Shown here in pieces: positions 1 to 9,320 of a DNA stretch of 64,000 bases (its first letter is position 1; the number at the start of each line of letters is the position of its first letter). The stretch is from Novosphingobium sp. PhB165 (GTDB lineage Bacteria > Pseudomonadota > Alphaproteobacteria > Sphingomonadales > Sphingomonadaceae). The notes under the pieces are model-generated. The model searched no databases. It saw only the letters and a list, made by a program, of their open reading frames with translations, and was not told where the DNA came from. A program made the position numbers and the translations under genes. Location: NCBI RefSeq assembly GCF_004341845.1, contig NZ_SLVB01000005.1, positions 124,001 to 188,000 on the forward strand. Direction: 5' to 3'.

Positions 1-706
1 CGCCCAGCGCGTCGGTCGGGCTCATGCGCATGTAGCGCGCCAGCGGGAAGGGCGGCGGCGAGCGGGGGCCGTCGGGGCGCACCAGCACCGTCTCGAACCC
101 GGCCAGCGCGCCGAGCCGGGCAGCCGCAAGTGAACCGGGGTCGCCGCCCGAAACGATCAGGCGGCGCGGGGGATCATGGCGGCGGGCCAGTGCGAAGGGC
201 TCGGCGCTCCATTCGAGCAGGGGGCCATCGTCCAGCGTGACGCGGCGCTGCGATCCGTCGCTGTGCCAGCGGCAGGGACGGCGCTCGGCGGCATGGCGGA
301 GCAGGTCGGCCGCAGCGGGGCAATCGGGCGCGATACGTTCGAGCAGCAGGTAAAGCGCGCCGCCGCAGCGCAGGCGGATGTCGATCCACGGGCTGCCCAT
401 CCCGTAGTGCAGCTGCCGGGGGCGGCCATCGGCCAGCACCTCGGCGGCGTGATGGGCCACGTCACCCTCGATGCAGTCGCCCGAGAAGTAGCCGCTCGCG
501 TCGATCGTGCCGTCGGGGGTTGGGGTGAACAGCATCTGGGCGCCGGGCCCGCGCGGGGCGCTGCCTTCGACCCGATAGAGCGTGGCGAGAACGCAAGGTC
601 GGCCCGCCGCGCGGGCGGCGGCAAGGGGCCCCCGAATGTCGTCGATCCAGCCGAACAGCGGCCAGTCCGCATTTGCGATTTCGCCGAGGGTTTCGGCCGC
701 GACCAT
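1..706 (-). CDS. XdhC/CoxI family protein (partial, runs off window start)
   Basis: The reading frame opens with MVAAETLGEIANADW at 706 and is still open at base 1, so the C-terminus lies outside the window. An N-terminal XdhC/CoxI domain is visible: VLATLYRVEGSAPRGPGAQM followed by GDCIEGDVAHHAAEVL, the family's SxGC(L/I)Ex(D/E)V signature, then RLRCGGALYLLLERI. A Rossmann-like segment (LIVSGGDPGSLAAARLGAL) starts near residue 205, as in full-length XdhC. The family helps insert or mature molybdenum cofactor for xanthine-dehydrogenase-like enzymes. The ATG lies one base past the TetR stop codon, so the two genes are probably co-transcribed. The molybdoenzyme it serves is not in the window, so the substrate is unknown. 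Confidence 0.85.
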   Translation of the reverse strand, partial: MVAAETLGEIANADWPLFGWIDDIRGPLAAARAAGRPCVLATLYRVEGSAPRGPGAQMLFTPTPDGTIDASGYFSGDCIEGDVAHHAAEVLADGRPRQLHYGMGSPWIDIRLRCGGALYLLLERIAPDCPAAADLLRHAAERRPCRWHSDGSQRRVTLDDGPLLEWSAEPFALARRHDPPRRLIVSGGDPGSLAAARLGALAGFETVLVRPDGPRSPPPFPLARYMRMSPTDALG

Positions 707-707
707 C

Positions 708-1316
708 TCAGCCGACCACGGCGCGTGCCTCGGCCCGGCCGTTGTCCCCCAGCAGCGGTGCGATCACCAGCCGGTGCAGGATCGGCGCGATTGCCTCGGG
801 TGTCATGTCCGGGCCGTGGCCAAGCCACCAGGCAAGGATGTCGAATGTCGCACCGGTGCCATGCACGACGCCAAGGTCGGCGGGCAGCCATTGCACCGGA
901 TCGTCGACCTGACCGACCAGCCCGCGTGCCTGGCGGATGAACTCCACGCGCACGATGGCGGCGGCGCCGCCCGCGAGCAGGGCCGACCACAGCGGCCGAT
1001 GGGCATCGACATAGCGGCACAGCGCCAGCGTGGATTCGAAGCTGTCGACATCGCGCAGCACCGGCAACGTCATTTCGAGAAGGACGGCGATCTCTTCCGA
1101 GGCGACATCGCCCAGCAGCGCTTCCTTGGTGGGATAATGCCGGAAGAACGTGGCATAGCCGATCCCGGCATGCGCGGCGATTTCACGTATGGTGATCTGA
1201 TCGAAAGGCCGCTCTTCCAGCAGCGCCAGCATGGTTGCGTTCAGCGCCTTGCGCGAACGCACCTGCCGCGCGTCAGTGGGCGCGTCTTTCCTGAACCCCG
1301 CTAGATGTCCATCCAT
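708..1316 (-). CDS. TetR/AcrR family transcriptional regulator
   Basis: This 202-residue protein has a typical N-terminal TetR helix-turn-helix at about residues 38-65 (ITIREIAAHAGIGYATFFRH followed by YPTKEALL), which is the hallmark of the family. The C-terminal part is a variable helical ligand domain rich in Ala and Leu. The start MDGHLAGF was chosen because translation upstream of it lacks any protein-like pattern and the HTH lies at the usual distance. It ends one base before the xdhC start, so it may control that gene or a linked oxidoreductase operon outside the window. The ligand cannot be inferred. Confidence 0.85.
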   Translation of the reverse strand: MDGHLAGFRKDAPTDARQVRSRKALNATMLALLEERPFDQITIREIAAHAGIGYATFFRHYPTKEALLGDVASEEIAVLLEMTLPVLRDVDSFESTLALCRYVDAHRPLWSALLAGGAAAIVRVEFIRQARGLVGQVDDPVQWLPADLGVVHGTGATFDILAWWLGHGPDMTPEAIAPILHRLVIAPLLGDNGRAEARAVVG

Positions 1317-1393
1317 GAGAGATCCGTAACACCCCTGTGCGGCCCTGTCTAACTTGGGGTCTAACGCGGGGCCGGTACTTGCCGCGCGGGCCG

Positions 1394-2059
1394 TCAACCT
1401 TCGCCGATGCGATCGGAGAACAGCAGGCGCCCGCCGGAGAGATGGATAAGCGCCTCGTTGAAGTCCTCGGTGCTCATCGCGAAGCAGCCTTCGCTGCGGC
1501 CGATCTTGCCCCACTTGGAAATCAGCGAGGCATCGACGTACCACGCCGGATGCATGACGATGGCCCGCTCCAGCGCGGCGGAATTGTCGGTGTCGAGGCC
1601 CTTGAGGCGGATCGAGGTACCGTACTTGCCCTGATACCATTCGCACGTGAGGAAGGCCCCGCGCGAGGTGGCTTCGGAGCCGGGCAGGTTGGAAAAGCTC
1701 TGGAGCCAACCGCTGTGCATCGGATCCGAACCGCGCCCATGCGCCAGCAGGAACGAGCGGACCGAGCCGTTCTCCAGATTGGCGAAATGCAGGCGAGGCT
1801 TCCACGAAGGCTGCGCGAAATCGGCGATGCCCACCAGATCGGTCCGCCAGAGACTGGGCTGGACGCGCTGCACCTGCCTTGCGGCGACTTCGAGAATTCG
1901 GCGCTCGTAAGGCGTTTGGATAAGCGGCGTTACGCCGTATCCGGCAGTTGCGTTAACTGAAGTGTTTTCTGCTGCCAGCACGCGCGCGGGGAGCGTGAGA
2001 CTTACCCCCGCTGCCAATCCGCCCATGAGGACAGCACGCCGACCCAACGTGTGTTCCAT
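1394..2059 (-). CDS. murein L,D-transpeptidase catalytic-domain family protein (YkuD_2-like)
   Basis: The protein has 221 residues. It begins with a twin-Arg-like signal peptide (LGRRAVLMGGLAAGVSLTLP then ARVLAA), predicting export to the periplasm. The body carries RSFLLAHGRGSDP and, near residue 190, GRSEGCFAMS, the HGxG and S-x-GC blocks of the L,D-transpeptidase-like catalytic domain family, with the Cys as likely nucleophile. The family is related to enzymes that cross-link peptidoglycan or anchor proteins to it; the exact reaction here is not shown. It stands alone, with short non-coding stretches on both sides. Confidence 0.8.
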   Translation of the reverse strand: MEHTLGRRAVLMGGLAAGVSLTLPARVLAAENTSVNATAGYGVTPLIQTPYERRILEVAARQVQRVQPSLWRTDLVGIADFAQPSWKPRLHFANLENGSVRSFLLAHGRGSDPMHSGWLQSFSNLPGSEATSRGAFLTCEWYQGKYGTSIRLKGLDTDNSAALERAIVMHPAWYVDASLISKWGKIGRSEGCFAMSTEDFNEALIHLSGGRLLFSDRIGEG

Positions 2060-2254
2060 CGGCGTAGACTAACCGATTTAGGTTAATGGCGCCATAAGAG
2101 TCGTCTGGGTGGTTCCCGGATAGCGAACGGGTCGTCGCGCCCAGAAAACGTCTCACCGATAAGGCGAGTCGTGGGCTTTAACAGGTTGAAAAATTTGCAT
2201 CCTGTGTCCCCGGGCTTCCCGCGCCGATCGGCGCAGGAGGCCCGGAGCAATGCG

Positions 2255-3499
2255 TCAGGCGACGACCTTCAGAGGCTTTTTCTGGTGCTGGCGGATCCAG
2301 TCTTCCACTACCGGGGCAATGCGGGTGCGCCACTTGCTGCCGTTGAAGATGCCGTAGTGGCCGACGCTTTCGGCCAGGAGGTACTGCTTGCGGTCCTCCG
2401 GCAGGCTGGTGGCAAGGTGCAACGCGGCCTTGGTCTGGCCGATACCCGAGATATCGTCGCGCTCACCCTCTACCGCGAGCAGCGCGGTATCGCGGATCGC
2501 GCCGATGTCGATCCGCTCGCCGCGATGGAAGAATTCGCCATTGGGCAGCGAGTGCTTCTGGAACACGTGCTCCACCGTTTGCAGGTAATATTCGGCGGTC
2601 ATGTCGCAGACGGCGCGGTACTCGTCGTAGAACGCCTTGGTGGAGGCCGCGCTTTCGCCGTCGCCGTCCACCAGATGCTTGAACATGCCGTAGTGGCTCA
2701 TCATGTGGCTGCCGAGGTTCATCGCCATGAACCCGGCAAGCTGGAGGAAGCCCGGATAGACCTTGCGGCCCGCGCCCGGGTAAGTCAGCGGCACGGTGGC
2801 GATGACATTGTTTTCGAACCACGAAAGCGGCTGGTCCATGGCAACGTCGTTGACGCTGGTGGGCGCCTCGCGCGTGTCGATCGGGCCGCCCATCATCGTC
2901 AGCGTGGCCGGGCGGCAGGGATGGCCCTGCTTGCCCAGGATCGCCGCTGCCGCCAGCGCCGGGACCGAGGGCTGGCACACCGCCAGCATGTGCGTGCCGG
3001 GGCCGATGTGCTCAAGGAAGGCGATCAGGTAGTCGATATAGTCGTCAAGGTCGAAGCGGCCGGCGCTCGTCGGCACCAGCTTCGCGTCGGCCCAGTCGGT
3101 GATGTAGACCTCGCAGCCTTCCAGCATGCGCGCCACGGTGCCGCGCAGCAGCGTCGCGAAGTGGCCGCTCATCGGGGCCACGATCAGCAGCTTGGGCGCG
3201 TTCTTCGGCAGGCCGGGGTGATCGAAGCGCAGCAGGTTGCCATAAGCGCGGTGGAGCACGATCGACTCGGTGACGGGGAATGTCTTGCCACCTACGGTCA
3301 CGTCCTCGATGTCGAACTCGGGCTTGCCGCGCGACATCGTCGCATGGGCGAACACGTCGAGTGCAGAGGCCATGACGGTCCCGAATCCGAAGTAACCGAA
3401 AGGCGTGGAGGGATTCGAAAGCAGTTCCGCGCCCACCGATGCCCAGGCGGCGGCGCCGCTCAGCATGGTGCGTTGCAGTTCGTAGGCATTGTAAAGCAA
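2255..3499 (-). CDS. phaZ: intracellular polyhydroxyalkanoate (PHB) depolymerase
   Basis: This 414-residue cytosolic protein matches the intracellular PHB depolymerase family along its length: an N-terminal MLYNAYELQRTML block, the PMSGHFATLLRGTV motif, ITDWADA near residue 135, and AVCQPSVPALAA with Cys175 as the expected nucleophile of the lipase-box-like site. A conserved SVGHYGIFNG near the C-terminus would supply the catalytic His. It mobilises stored polyhydroxybutyrate. The start is TTG at 3499, supported by a CAGGAGA Shine-Dalgarno sequence about ten bases upstream; no ATG fits the conserved N-terminus. No other pha gene is nearby. Confidence 0.92.
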   Translation of the reverse strand: MLYNAYELQRTMLSGAAAWASVGAELLSNPSTPFGYFGFGTVMASALDVFAHATMSRGKPEFDIEDVTVGGKTFPVTESIVLHRAYGNLLRFDHPGLPKNAPKLLIVAPMSGHFATLLRGTVARMLEGCEVYITDWADAKLVPTSAGRFDLDDYIDYLIAFLEHIGPGTHMLAVCQPSVPALAAAAILGKQGHPCRPATLTMMGGPIDTREAPTSVNDVAMDQPLSWFENNVIATVPLTYPGAGRKVYPGFLQLAGFMAMNLGSHMMSHYGMFKHLVDGDGESAASTKAFYDEYRAVCDMTAEYYLQTVEHVFQKHSLPNGEFFHRGERIDIGAIRDTALLAVEGERDDISGIGQTKAALHLATSLPEDRKQYLLAESVGHYGIFNGSKWRTRIAPVVEDWIRQHQKKPLKVVA

Positions 3500-3712
3500 G
3501 GCTGTTCTCCTGACCGCGACGCCACTGTCAGCCTCTTTCGGGCCACTCTACCGTGGGTGTTGCGGTGTATCTGGGCTCGAAACGCCTCTTGTGCAATGCG
3601 GCAATGTCGATTCATTTCGGCGCTATTGCCGATCGCGGGTTCCGTCAGATCGCTTATCCTTCATCCGACGGGGGCCTTTTCCCGAGCGCGGCAAAGGGAT
3701 AAGGCGCTGACC

Positions 3713-5575
3713 ATGCAGGCCGATCCGGAACAGGGCAAGGCGCACCCCAGCGGCGCCGAAACGATGGAAAACGAGGCGCCTCGGCGCAAAAGCCTGACTG
3801 CGCTCGGCATGGTCTGGCGGGAACTGTTCCATTATCCCGGGCGGATGGCCATTGCCGGTGCGGCCCTGATCACCACGGCCACCGCGACTCTCGCGATTCC
3901 CTACGGTTTCCGCCAGATCGTCGACCAGGGATTCGCGAAAGGCGCCGATCCTTCGGCAATCCGCTGGTGGTTCGCGATGCTGATGGGCACGGTGACCGTG
4001 CTGTCTATCGCGACAGCGATACGTTTCTATTCGGTCTCCTGGCTGGGCGAACGCGTGGTCGCCGACATCCGCCTGCGGGTGCAACGCCATCTCGTCACCC
4101 TGTCGCCCAGCTTCTTCGAGGAGAACAGCCCGAAGGAGATCGCCTCGCGCATGACCGCCGATACCTCGATCATCGAGACGGTGGTGGGCACAACCGTCTC
4201 GGTGGCGCTCCGCAACGCGATCATGGCGGTGGGCGGGGTGATCTACCTGTTCATGCTGGCGCCGCACCTGACATTCGGTCTTGTCATCGCCATTCCCGTG
4301 GTGATCGTGCCGATCGCCGCGTTCGGCCGCCGCCTGCGCGCGGTCGCGCGGTCGAGCCAGGACCGCGTGGCCGATATCGGCGCGATGACCAGCGAGGTCT
4401 TCGGCGCGCTGCGCGTGGTTCAGGCCTTCAATCAGGAAGGCCACGAAATGAATCGCTTCACCGCCACGGTGGAGCGGACCTTCGAGACCGGCAAGCGCCG
4501 CATTATCCTGCGCGCGGCGATGACCGCCGTCATCATGTTCCTGATCTTCGGGTCGATCACGGTGATACTGTGGCGCGGCGCGATTTCGGTTGCCGAAGGG
4601 GCGATCAGCGGCGGCACGATCGCGGCTTTCGTCGTCACGGCGGGCATTGTCGCGGGCGCTTTCGGCTCGCTGACCGAGGTCTATGGCGACCTTGTGCGCG
4701 GCGCCGGCGCGGCCAGCCGCCTTGCCGAACTCTTGGGGGAGCGTCCCTCGATCGCACCGCCGGCACGGCCGCAGGCCTTGCCCGAGCCTGCGCGCGGCAA
4801 GATCGCCTTCGAGCGCGTGACCTTCCGCTATCCCGCCCGGCCGGACATGCCCGCGCTGCATGACTTCAGCCTGACGGTGGAGCCGGGCGAGACGGTCGCC
4901 ATTGTCGGCCCTTCGGGTGCCGGCAAATCGACGTTGTTCCAGCTGGCCGAGCGTTTCTACGATCCGCAGAGCGGCGCCATCAAGATCGACGGCGTGCCGC
5001 TGACGTCCGCCGATCCCTCCGAGGTGCGCCGCCGCATCGCGCTGGTGCCGCAGGAGGGCGTGCTTTTCGCCGCCTCCGCGCGGGAGAACCTGCGCTACGG
5101 CAATGCCGTCGCCGATGACGAGGCGATCTGGGAAGCGGCCCGCGCGGCCAATGCCGAGCAGTTCCTGCGGGCACTGCCGCAGGGACTCGATACGTTCCTT
5201 GGCGAGGACGGCGCGCGGCTGTCCGGCGGCCAGCGCCAGCGGCTGGCCATCGCCCGCGCGCTGCTGCGCGAGGCGCCGATCCTGCTGCTGGACGAGGCGA
5301 CCAGCGCGCTCGATGCCGAAAGCGAGCGGCTGGTGCAGGACGCGCTCGACCGGCTGATGCGCAGCCGTACCACGCTGGTCATCGCCCACCGCCTTGCCAC
5401 CGTGCGTCAGGCCGACCGTATCATCGTGATGGACGGCGGCCGCATTGTCGAGGAGGGCACGCATGAGAGCCTGACCCGCGCCAGCGGCCTCTATGCGCGA
5501 CTGGCCGCATTGCAATTCGACATGCACGCCGCCCCGCTGTCATCCGGTTCCCCGGCTTTCACGACCGAGGGCTGA
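3713..5575 (+). CDS. ABC transporter, fused permease/ATPase (MsbA-related exporter)
   Basis: This 620-residue half-transporter joins an N-terminal six-helix transmembrane domain (about residues 40-330, beginning MAIAGAALITTATATLAIPY) to a C-terminal ATPase. The nucleotide-binding domain shows Walker A GPSGAGKSTLF near residue 400, the signature LSGGQRQRLAIARALL near 502, Walker B ILLLDEATSALD near 522 and the switch His in LVIAHRLATV. It should act as a homodimer exporting a lipid-like or hydrophobic substrate across the inner membrane; the substrate is not evident. The ATG at 3713 was chosen because the frame remains open far upstream but only with non-protein-like sequence overlapping phaZ antisense. 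The gene is divergent from phaZ. Confidence 0.92.
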   Translation: MQADPEQGKAHPSGAETMENEAPRRKSLTALGMVWRELFHYPGRMAIAGAALITTATATLAIPYGFRQIVDQGFAKGADPSAIRWWFAMLMGTVTVLSIATAIRFYSVSWLGERVVADIRLRVQRHLVTLSPSFFEENSPKEIASRMTADTSIIETVVGTTVSVALRNAIMAVGGVIYLFMLAPHLTFGLVIAIPVVIVPIAAFGRRLRAVARSSQDRVADIGAMTSEVFGALRVVQAFNQEGHEMNRFTATVERTFETGKRRIILRAAMTAVIMFLIFGSITVILWRGAISVAEGAISGGTIAAFVVTAGIVAGAFGSLTEVYGDLVRGAGAASRLAELLGERPSIAPPARPQALPEPARGKIAFERVTFRYPARPDMPALHDFSLTVEPGETVAIVGPSGAGKSTLFQLAERFYDPQSGAIKIDGVPLTSADPSEVRRRIALVPQEGVLFAASARENLRYGNAVADDEAIWEAARAANAEQFLRALPQGLDTFLGEDGARLSGGQRQRLAIARALLREAPILLLDEATSALDAESERLVQDALDRLMRSRTTLVIAHRLATVRQADRIIVMDGGRIVEEGTHESLTRASGLYARLAALQFDMHAAPLSSGSPAFTTEG

Positions 5576-5729
5576 CTTTCGACGAACGTCTTATCGGGGC
5601 CGACAAACAGCATCTGAGGACTGGCATTACCAAATCTGGCAATTATGTTGCGCCGATTGGCGGGTCTTTCTGGCCCGCGCCCGTCCTCATGCATGATCCA
5701 TGCGTGTCATACCTCGGAAAGGCTTGTTC

Positions 5730-7898
5730 ATGCCTCGCACCCTCCTGGGGGCGCTCGCTACCACGGCGCTCGTCCCCGCACTCGTTCTCGTCGCGGCTCC
5801 CGCTTTCGCGCAGGACGCGCCTGCCGTCACGGCGGTCAGCGCGACTGCCGGTCCGATGGAAGTGGACCCGGCCAAGGTCTCGTGGGGCGCTTCGGGCATC
5901 CAGACCCAGTGGCAGGACAAGAGCGTGAAGCCGGGTGACGACTTCGACCGCTTCGTCAACGGCAAGTGGGCCGATGCCGTGGTGCTTCCGTCGGATCGCA
6001 CCAACTGGGGCTCGTTCGCCGCGCTGGCGAATCTGTCCGAACTGCGCCTCCATGGCATCATGGACGAGCTGGTCGCCTCGCATCCGGCCCCCGGCAGCGA
6101 CGCCGCGCGCGTGGCCGCTGCCTATCAGGCGTTCATGGACGTCGATGCGATCAACAAGGCGGGCCTCGCTCCGGCGCAGCCTTATCTCCAGCGCATTTTC
6201 GCCGCGCAGACGCCCGCAGATCTGATAAAGCTGTTCGCGGCACCGGGCTTCGCCTCGCCGCTGGACGCCAGCATCGGCCCCGATGCCAAGCAGAGCGACG
6301 TCAACGCCCTGCAAGTGAGCCTGGGCGGGCTGGGCCTGCCGGATCGCGATTACTACCTGAAGAACGACCCGCGTTCGCAGGAAATTCGCGCCAAGTATCT
6401 CGATTACCTGACCTTCCTGCTCGGCAAGGCCGGCTATACGGATCCCGCCGCTTCGGCCAAGGCCGTGCTCTCGCTTGAGACGCGCCTTGCGCAGGCCGAC
6501 TGGGACCGCGCCGCCAGCCGCGATCCGGACCTGACCTATAACAAGCTCTCGCTGGCCGAGTTCGAGGGGCTGGCCTCGCCCGGCCTGCTGCGCTCGTTCA
6601 TCGAGACCATGGGCGCCGGCAAGGCGACTTACGTGCTGGTCGACGAGATGCCGCCGACGGCCGAGGAGCTGAAGACCGCGCGCATCGATCCCGCGCAGGC
6701 TGCCGCGCTGTTCGGCGGCGGCGTGCCCGAAGCCGCCAAGCTGATCGAGACCGTGCCCGTCGCCACTTGGCAGGCCTGGCTGGCCGCGCAGTTCCTGCGC
6801 AGCCACGCCTCCGTGCTGCCCAGCGACATCGACGATGCCAACTTCGCTTTCTACGGCAAGGTCATGAGCGGCCAGCCCGAGCAGCGCGCGCGCTGGAAGC
6901 GCGGCATTTCGGCGGTCGAGAGCATGTCCGGCGAACTTCTCGGCAAGATCTATGCCGAGAAGTACTATCCGCCCGAAGCCAAGGCCGCGATGGAATCGCT
7001 GGTCGGCAACTTGCGCAAGGCGATGGCCTCCAACCTTGAGCAGCTTGCCTGGATGGGCCCGGAAACCCGCAAGGAAGCCGTTGCCAAGCTTGACGCCTTC
7101 ACTCCCAAGATCGGCACGCCCGCCAAGTTCAAGCAATACGAAGGGCTGACGTTCTCGGCCACCGATCCGCTGGGCAACCTGATGGCGGCCCAGACCTGGG
7201 CAAACGGCGACCAGATGCGCCGCCTTGGCCAGCCGGTCGACCGCACCGAGTGGTTCATGCTGCCCGAGACGATCAACGCCTACTACAACCCCTCGTTCAA
7301 CGAGATCGTCTTCCCCGCTGCGATCCTCCAGCCGCCGTTCTTCAACGTCTCGGCTGACGCGGCCGTCAATTACGGCGCCATCGGCGCGGTGATCGGCCAC
7401 GAAATGGGCCACGGCTTCGACGATCAGGGTGCCAAGTCGGACGGCTCGGGCAACCTGCGCGACTGGTGGACGCCTTCGGACAAGGCCAACTTCCAGAAGC
7501 TCCAGGACCGCCTTGCCGCCCAGTACAACAGCTTCTGCCCTTATGACGACGGCAAGACCTGCGTGAACGGCAAGCTGACGATGGGCGAGAACATCGGCGA
7601 TCTGGGCGGCCTCAGCCTTGCCTACCGCGCCTACAAGCTCTCGCTCGGCGGCAAGGAAGCCCCGGTGATCGACGGCCTGACCGGCGACCAGCGCTTCTTC
7701 ATGGCCTGGGCGCAAGTCTGGCGCAGCAAGTACCGCGAGGAAGCGGTGCGCCAGCAGCTCAAGACCGACTATCACTCGCCCGCGCACTACCGCATCAACG
7801 GCCTCGTTCGTAACTTCGACGAATGGTACAAGGCCTTCGACGTGAAGCCGGGCGACAAGCTCTATCAGGCGCCTGCGGATCGCGTGCGCATCTGGTAA
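5730..7898 (+). CDS. M13 family zinc metallopeptidase (neprilysin/PepO-like), secreted
   Basis: The 722-residue product begins with a signal peptide (LLGALATTALVPALVLVAAP ending at AFAQ). Zinc-site motifs of M13 peptidases are intact: VIGHEMGHGFDD (HExxH, near residue 557), ENIGDLGGL (ExxxD, near 619), and the substrate-binding NAYYNPSFNEIVFPAAIL. The C-terminal W matches the family. The protein probably cleaves small peptides in the periplasm. The start at 5730 is preferred to an in-frame ATG at 5700 because GGAAAGG lies at the right distance before 5730. A strong hairpin terminator follows the stop codon. Confidence 0.93.
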   Translation: MPRTLLGALATTALVPALVLVAAPAFAQDAPAVTAVSATAGPMEVDPAKVSWGASGIQTQWQDKSVKPGDDFDRFVNGKWADAVVLPSDRTNWGSFAALANLSELRLHGIMDELVASHPAPGSDAARVAAAYQAFMDVDAINKAGLAPAQPYLQRIFAAQTPADLIKLFAAPGFASPLDASIGPDAKQSDVNALQVSLGGLGLPDRDYYLKNDPRSQEIRAKYLDYLTFLLGKAGYTDPAASAKAVLSLETRLAQADWDRAASRDPDLTYNKLSLAEFEGLASPGLLRSFIETMGAGKATYVLVDEMPPTAEELKTARIDPAQAAALFGGGVPEAAKLIETVPVATWQAWLAAQFLRSHASVLPSDIDDANFAFYGKVMSGQPEQRARWKRGISAVESMSGELLGKIYAEKYYPPEAKAAMESLVGNLRKAMASNLEQLAWMGPETRKEAVAKLDAFTPKIGTPAKFKQYEGLTFSATDPLGNLMAAQTWANGDQMRRLGQPVDRTEWFMLPETINAYYNPSFNEIVFPAAILQPPFFNVSADAAVNYGAIGAVIGHEMGHGFDDQGAKSDGSGNLRDWWTPSDKANFQKLQDRLAAQYNSFCPYDDGKTCVNGKLTMGENIGDLGGLSLAYRAYKLSLGGKEAPVIDGLTGDQRFFMAWAQVWRSKYREEAVRQQLKTDYHSPAHYRINGLVRNFDEWYKAFDVKPGDKLYQAPADRVRIW

Positions 7899-7920
7899 TT
7901 CGGTTTGCATGACACTGCGC

Positions 7921-7961
7921 GGCCCGATCCGGACTTGTCCGGGTCGGGCCGTGTTGTTTTT
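7921..7961 (+). terminator. rho-independent terminator after the M13 peptidase gene
   Basis: A GC-rich stem (GGCCCGATCCGGA paired with TCCGGGTCGGGCC around the loop CTTG) is followed by GTGTTGTTTTT. It lies 22 bases past the stop codon of the peptidase gene. Confidence 0.75.
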
Positions 7962-8009
7962 GAGCGGAGCGCGCGCACTTCCCCCACGCATCCCGCCCCC
8001 CACACACAC

Positions 8010-8089
8010 CGCTCATCCTGAGCCTGTCGAAGGATGGGAGGCCTCGCGCCACGCCTCAGGGGGCTTCGACAAGCTCAGCCTGAGCGGGA
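8010..8089. repeat. sphingomonad palindromic repeat, family A (CTCATCCTGAGC...GACAAGCTCAG)
   Basis: Two inverted arms, CGCTCATCCTGAGCCTGTCG at the left and CTTCGACAAGCTCAGCCTGA at the right, flank about 30 bases. A second copy of the same unit with the same arms is at 30198-30275, so this is a dispersed repeat family. Together with the family B pair at 8147-8280 it accounts for most of the gene-free stretch 7962-8489, in which no other gene or RNA was recognised. Confidence 0.8.
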
Positions 8090-8146
8090 TGGGATGGGAT
8101 GGGCGGAGCGGTGGTGTGCTGGAGAATGATGTTTCCTCCCACACCA

Positions 8147-8280
8147 CGTCATCCTGAACTTGTTTCAGGATCCATCGGGCAGCCAATGCCGAGGCGTGGC
8201 CGGTCGCGCCGCCCTCTCGGCCATAATCTCCAGCACCGCGCTATCGGCACGATGGACCCTGAAACAAGTTCAGGGTGACG
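8147..8280. repeat. palindromic repeat pair, family B (CATCCTGAACTTGTTTCAGG)
   Basis: The left arm CGTCATCCTGAACTTGTTTC, continuing AGGATCCATC, is matched in inverted orientation by GATGGACCCTGAAACAAGTT, continuing CAGGGTGACG, at the right end. About 75 bases of unrelated sequence lie between. The core resembles family A in layout but has a different sequence (TTGTTTCAGGATCC). It lies between the M13 peptidase gene and uppP. Confidence 0.75.
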
Positions 8281-8489
8281 GTCGGACGGGGGACCTTTTC
8301 CGGATCACCGTCACCCCAGCGAGGGGAAACGACCGCAACGCCAACGCATCCACAACACCGCTCCCACGCGCCTCAACCAGCCCCAATCCACCCAATTTGC
8401 GCCCAAGCGCATTTTCCGAACGATTATAAACCGTCACGTCGCACGGACCCGCTTGACTTGGCCTGCCCGTACGGCATGACCTCTCGCCG

Positions 8490-9302
8490 ATGGACCTGAC
8501 CCTTACCGCTATCCTCCTCGGCATTGTCGAGGGCCTCACCGAGTTTCTGCCGGTCTCCTCGACCGGGCATCTCATTCTCGCCACCGAATTGTTCGGCTTC
8601 GACGCCGCGCAGTGGGCGACGTTCAACATCGTCATCCAGCTGGGCGCGATCCTGGCCGTGATCGTGCAGTTCTGGCGCACGTTCTGGGCGGTGGGCGCGG
8701 GCCTGCTCAAGCTGGACCCGGTGTCGATCCGCTTCGTGCGCAACGTGCTGCTGGCCTTCCTGCCCTCCGCTGTGCTGGGCCTGTTGCTGAAGCACTATAT
8801 CGAAGGGCTGCTGGGCCAGCCGATGGTCGTTGCCTGGGCGCTGATCGTGGGTGGCATCGCCATCCTCGGCATCGAGCGCGTTGCCAAGCCCGGCGCGCCC
8901 AGCGGCGTGGCGCAGCTTCCCGCCGCCACGTGCCTTGGCGTCGGCCTCGCGCAGTGCCTTGCCATGGTCCCCGGTGTCAGCCGCTCCGGCGCGACGATCA
9001 TGGGGGCGCTGGCGATGGGCGTTGAGCGACGCACTGCCGCAGAATTCAGCTTCTTCCTGGCCGTGCCGACAATGCTGGGCGCAACCACGCTGGAACTGCT
9101 CGGCGCGCGTCACGAACTGATGGCGGGCACCGGCCCGGTCGGCTGGACCCAGATCGGCATCGGCTTCGCGGTTGCCTTCGTGGTGGCTCTGGTGGTCATC
9201 AAGGCGTTTATGACATTTGTAAGCCGCTCGGGCTTTGCGCCTTTTGCTTGGTATCGTATTGTAGTGGGCGCGCTCGCGGTGTTCCTTCTCTCGCGGGTCT
9301 GA
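8490..9302 (+). CDS. uppP: undecaprenyl-diphosphate phosphatase (UppP/BacA)
   Basis: This 270-residue polytopic inner-membrane protein carries both signature blocks of the UppP family: GIVEGLTEFLPVSSTGHLIL at residues 9-28 and VPGVSRSGATI near residue 165, which hold the catalytic Glu/Ser/Arg residues. It dephosphorylates undecaprenyl diphosphate so the lipid carrier can be reused for peptidoglycan and polysaccharide export, which fits the polysaccharide genes later in the window. It starts at ATG 8490 and is 18 bases upstream of ppk2, so the two may form an operon. Confidence 0.95.
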   Translation: MDLTLTAILLGIVEGLTEFLPVSSTGHLILATELFGFDAAQWATFNIVIQLGAILAVIVQFWRTFWAVGAGLLKLDPVSIRFVRNVLLAFLPSAVLGLLLKHYIEGLLGQPMVVAWALIVGGIAILGIERVAKPGAPSGVAQLPAATCLGVGLAQCLAMVPGVSRSGATIMGALAMGVERRTAAEFSFFLAVPTMLGATTLELLGARHELMAGTGPVGWTQIGIGFAVAFVVALVVIKAFMTFVSRSGFAPFAWYRIVVGALAVFLLSRV

Positions 9303-9320
9303 ACAAAGGGCTGACCGAAT

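Noticed and set aside
5643..8009. A 788-codon open frame antisense to the M13 peptidase gene
   Set aside because: The plus strand encodes an intact peptidase with zinc motifs; the antisense translation has no signal or domain pattern.
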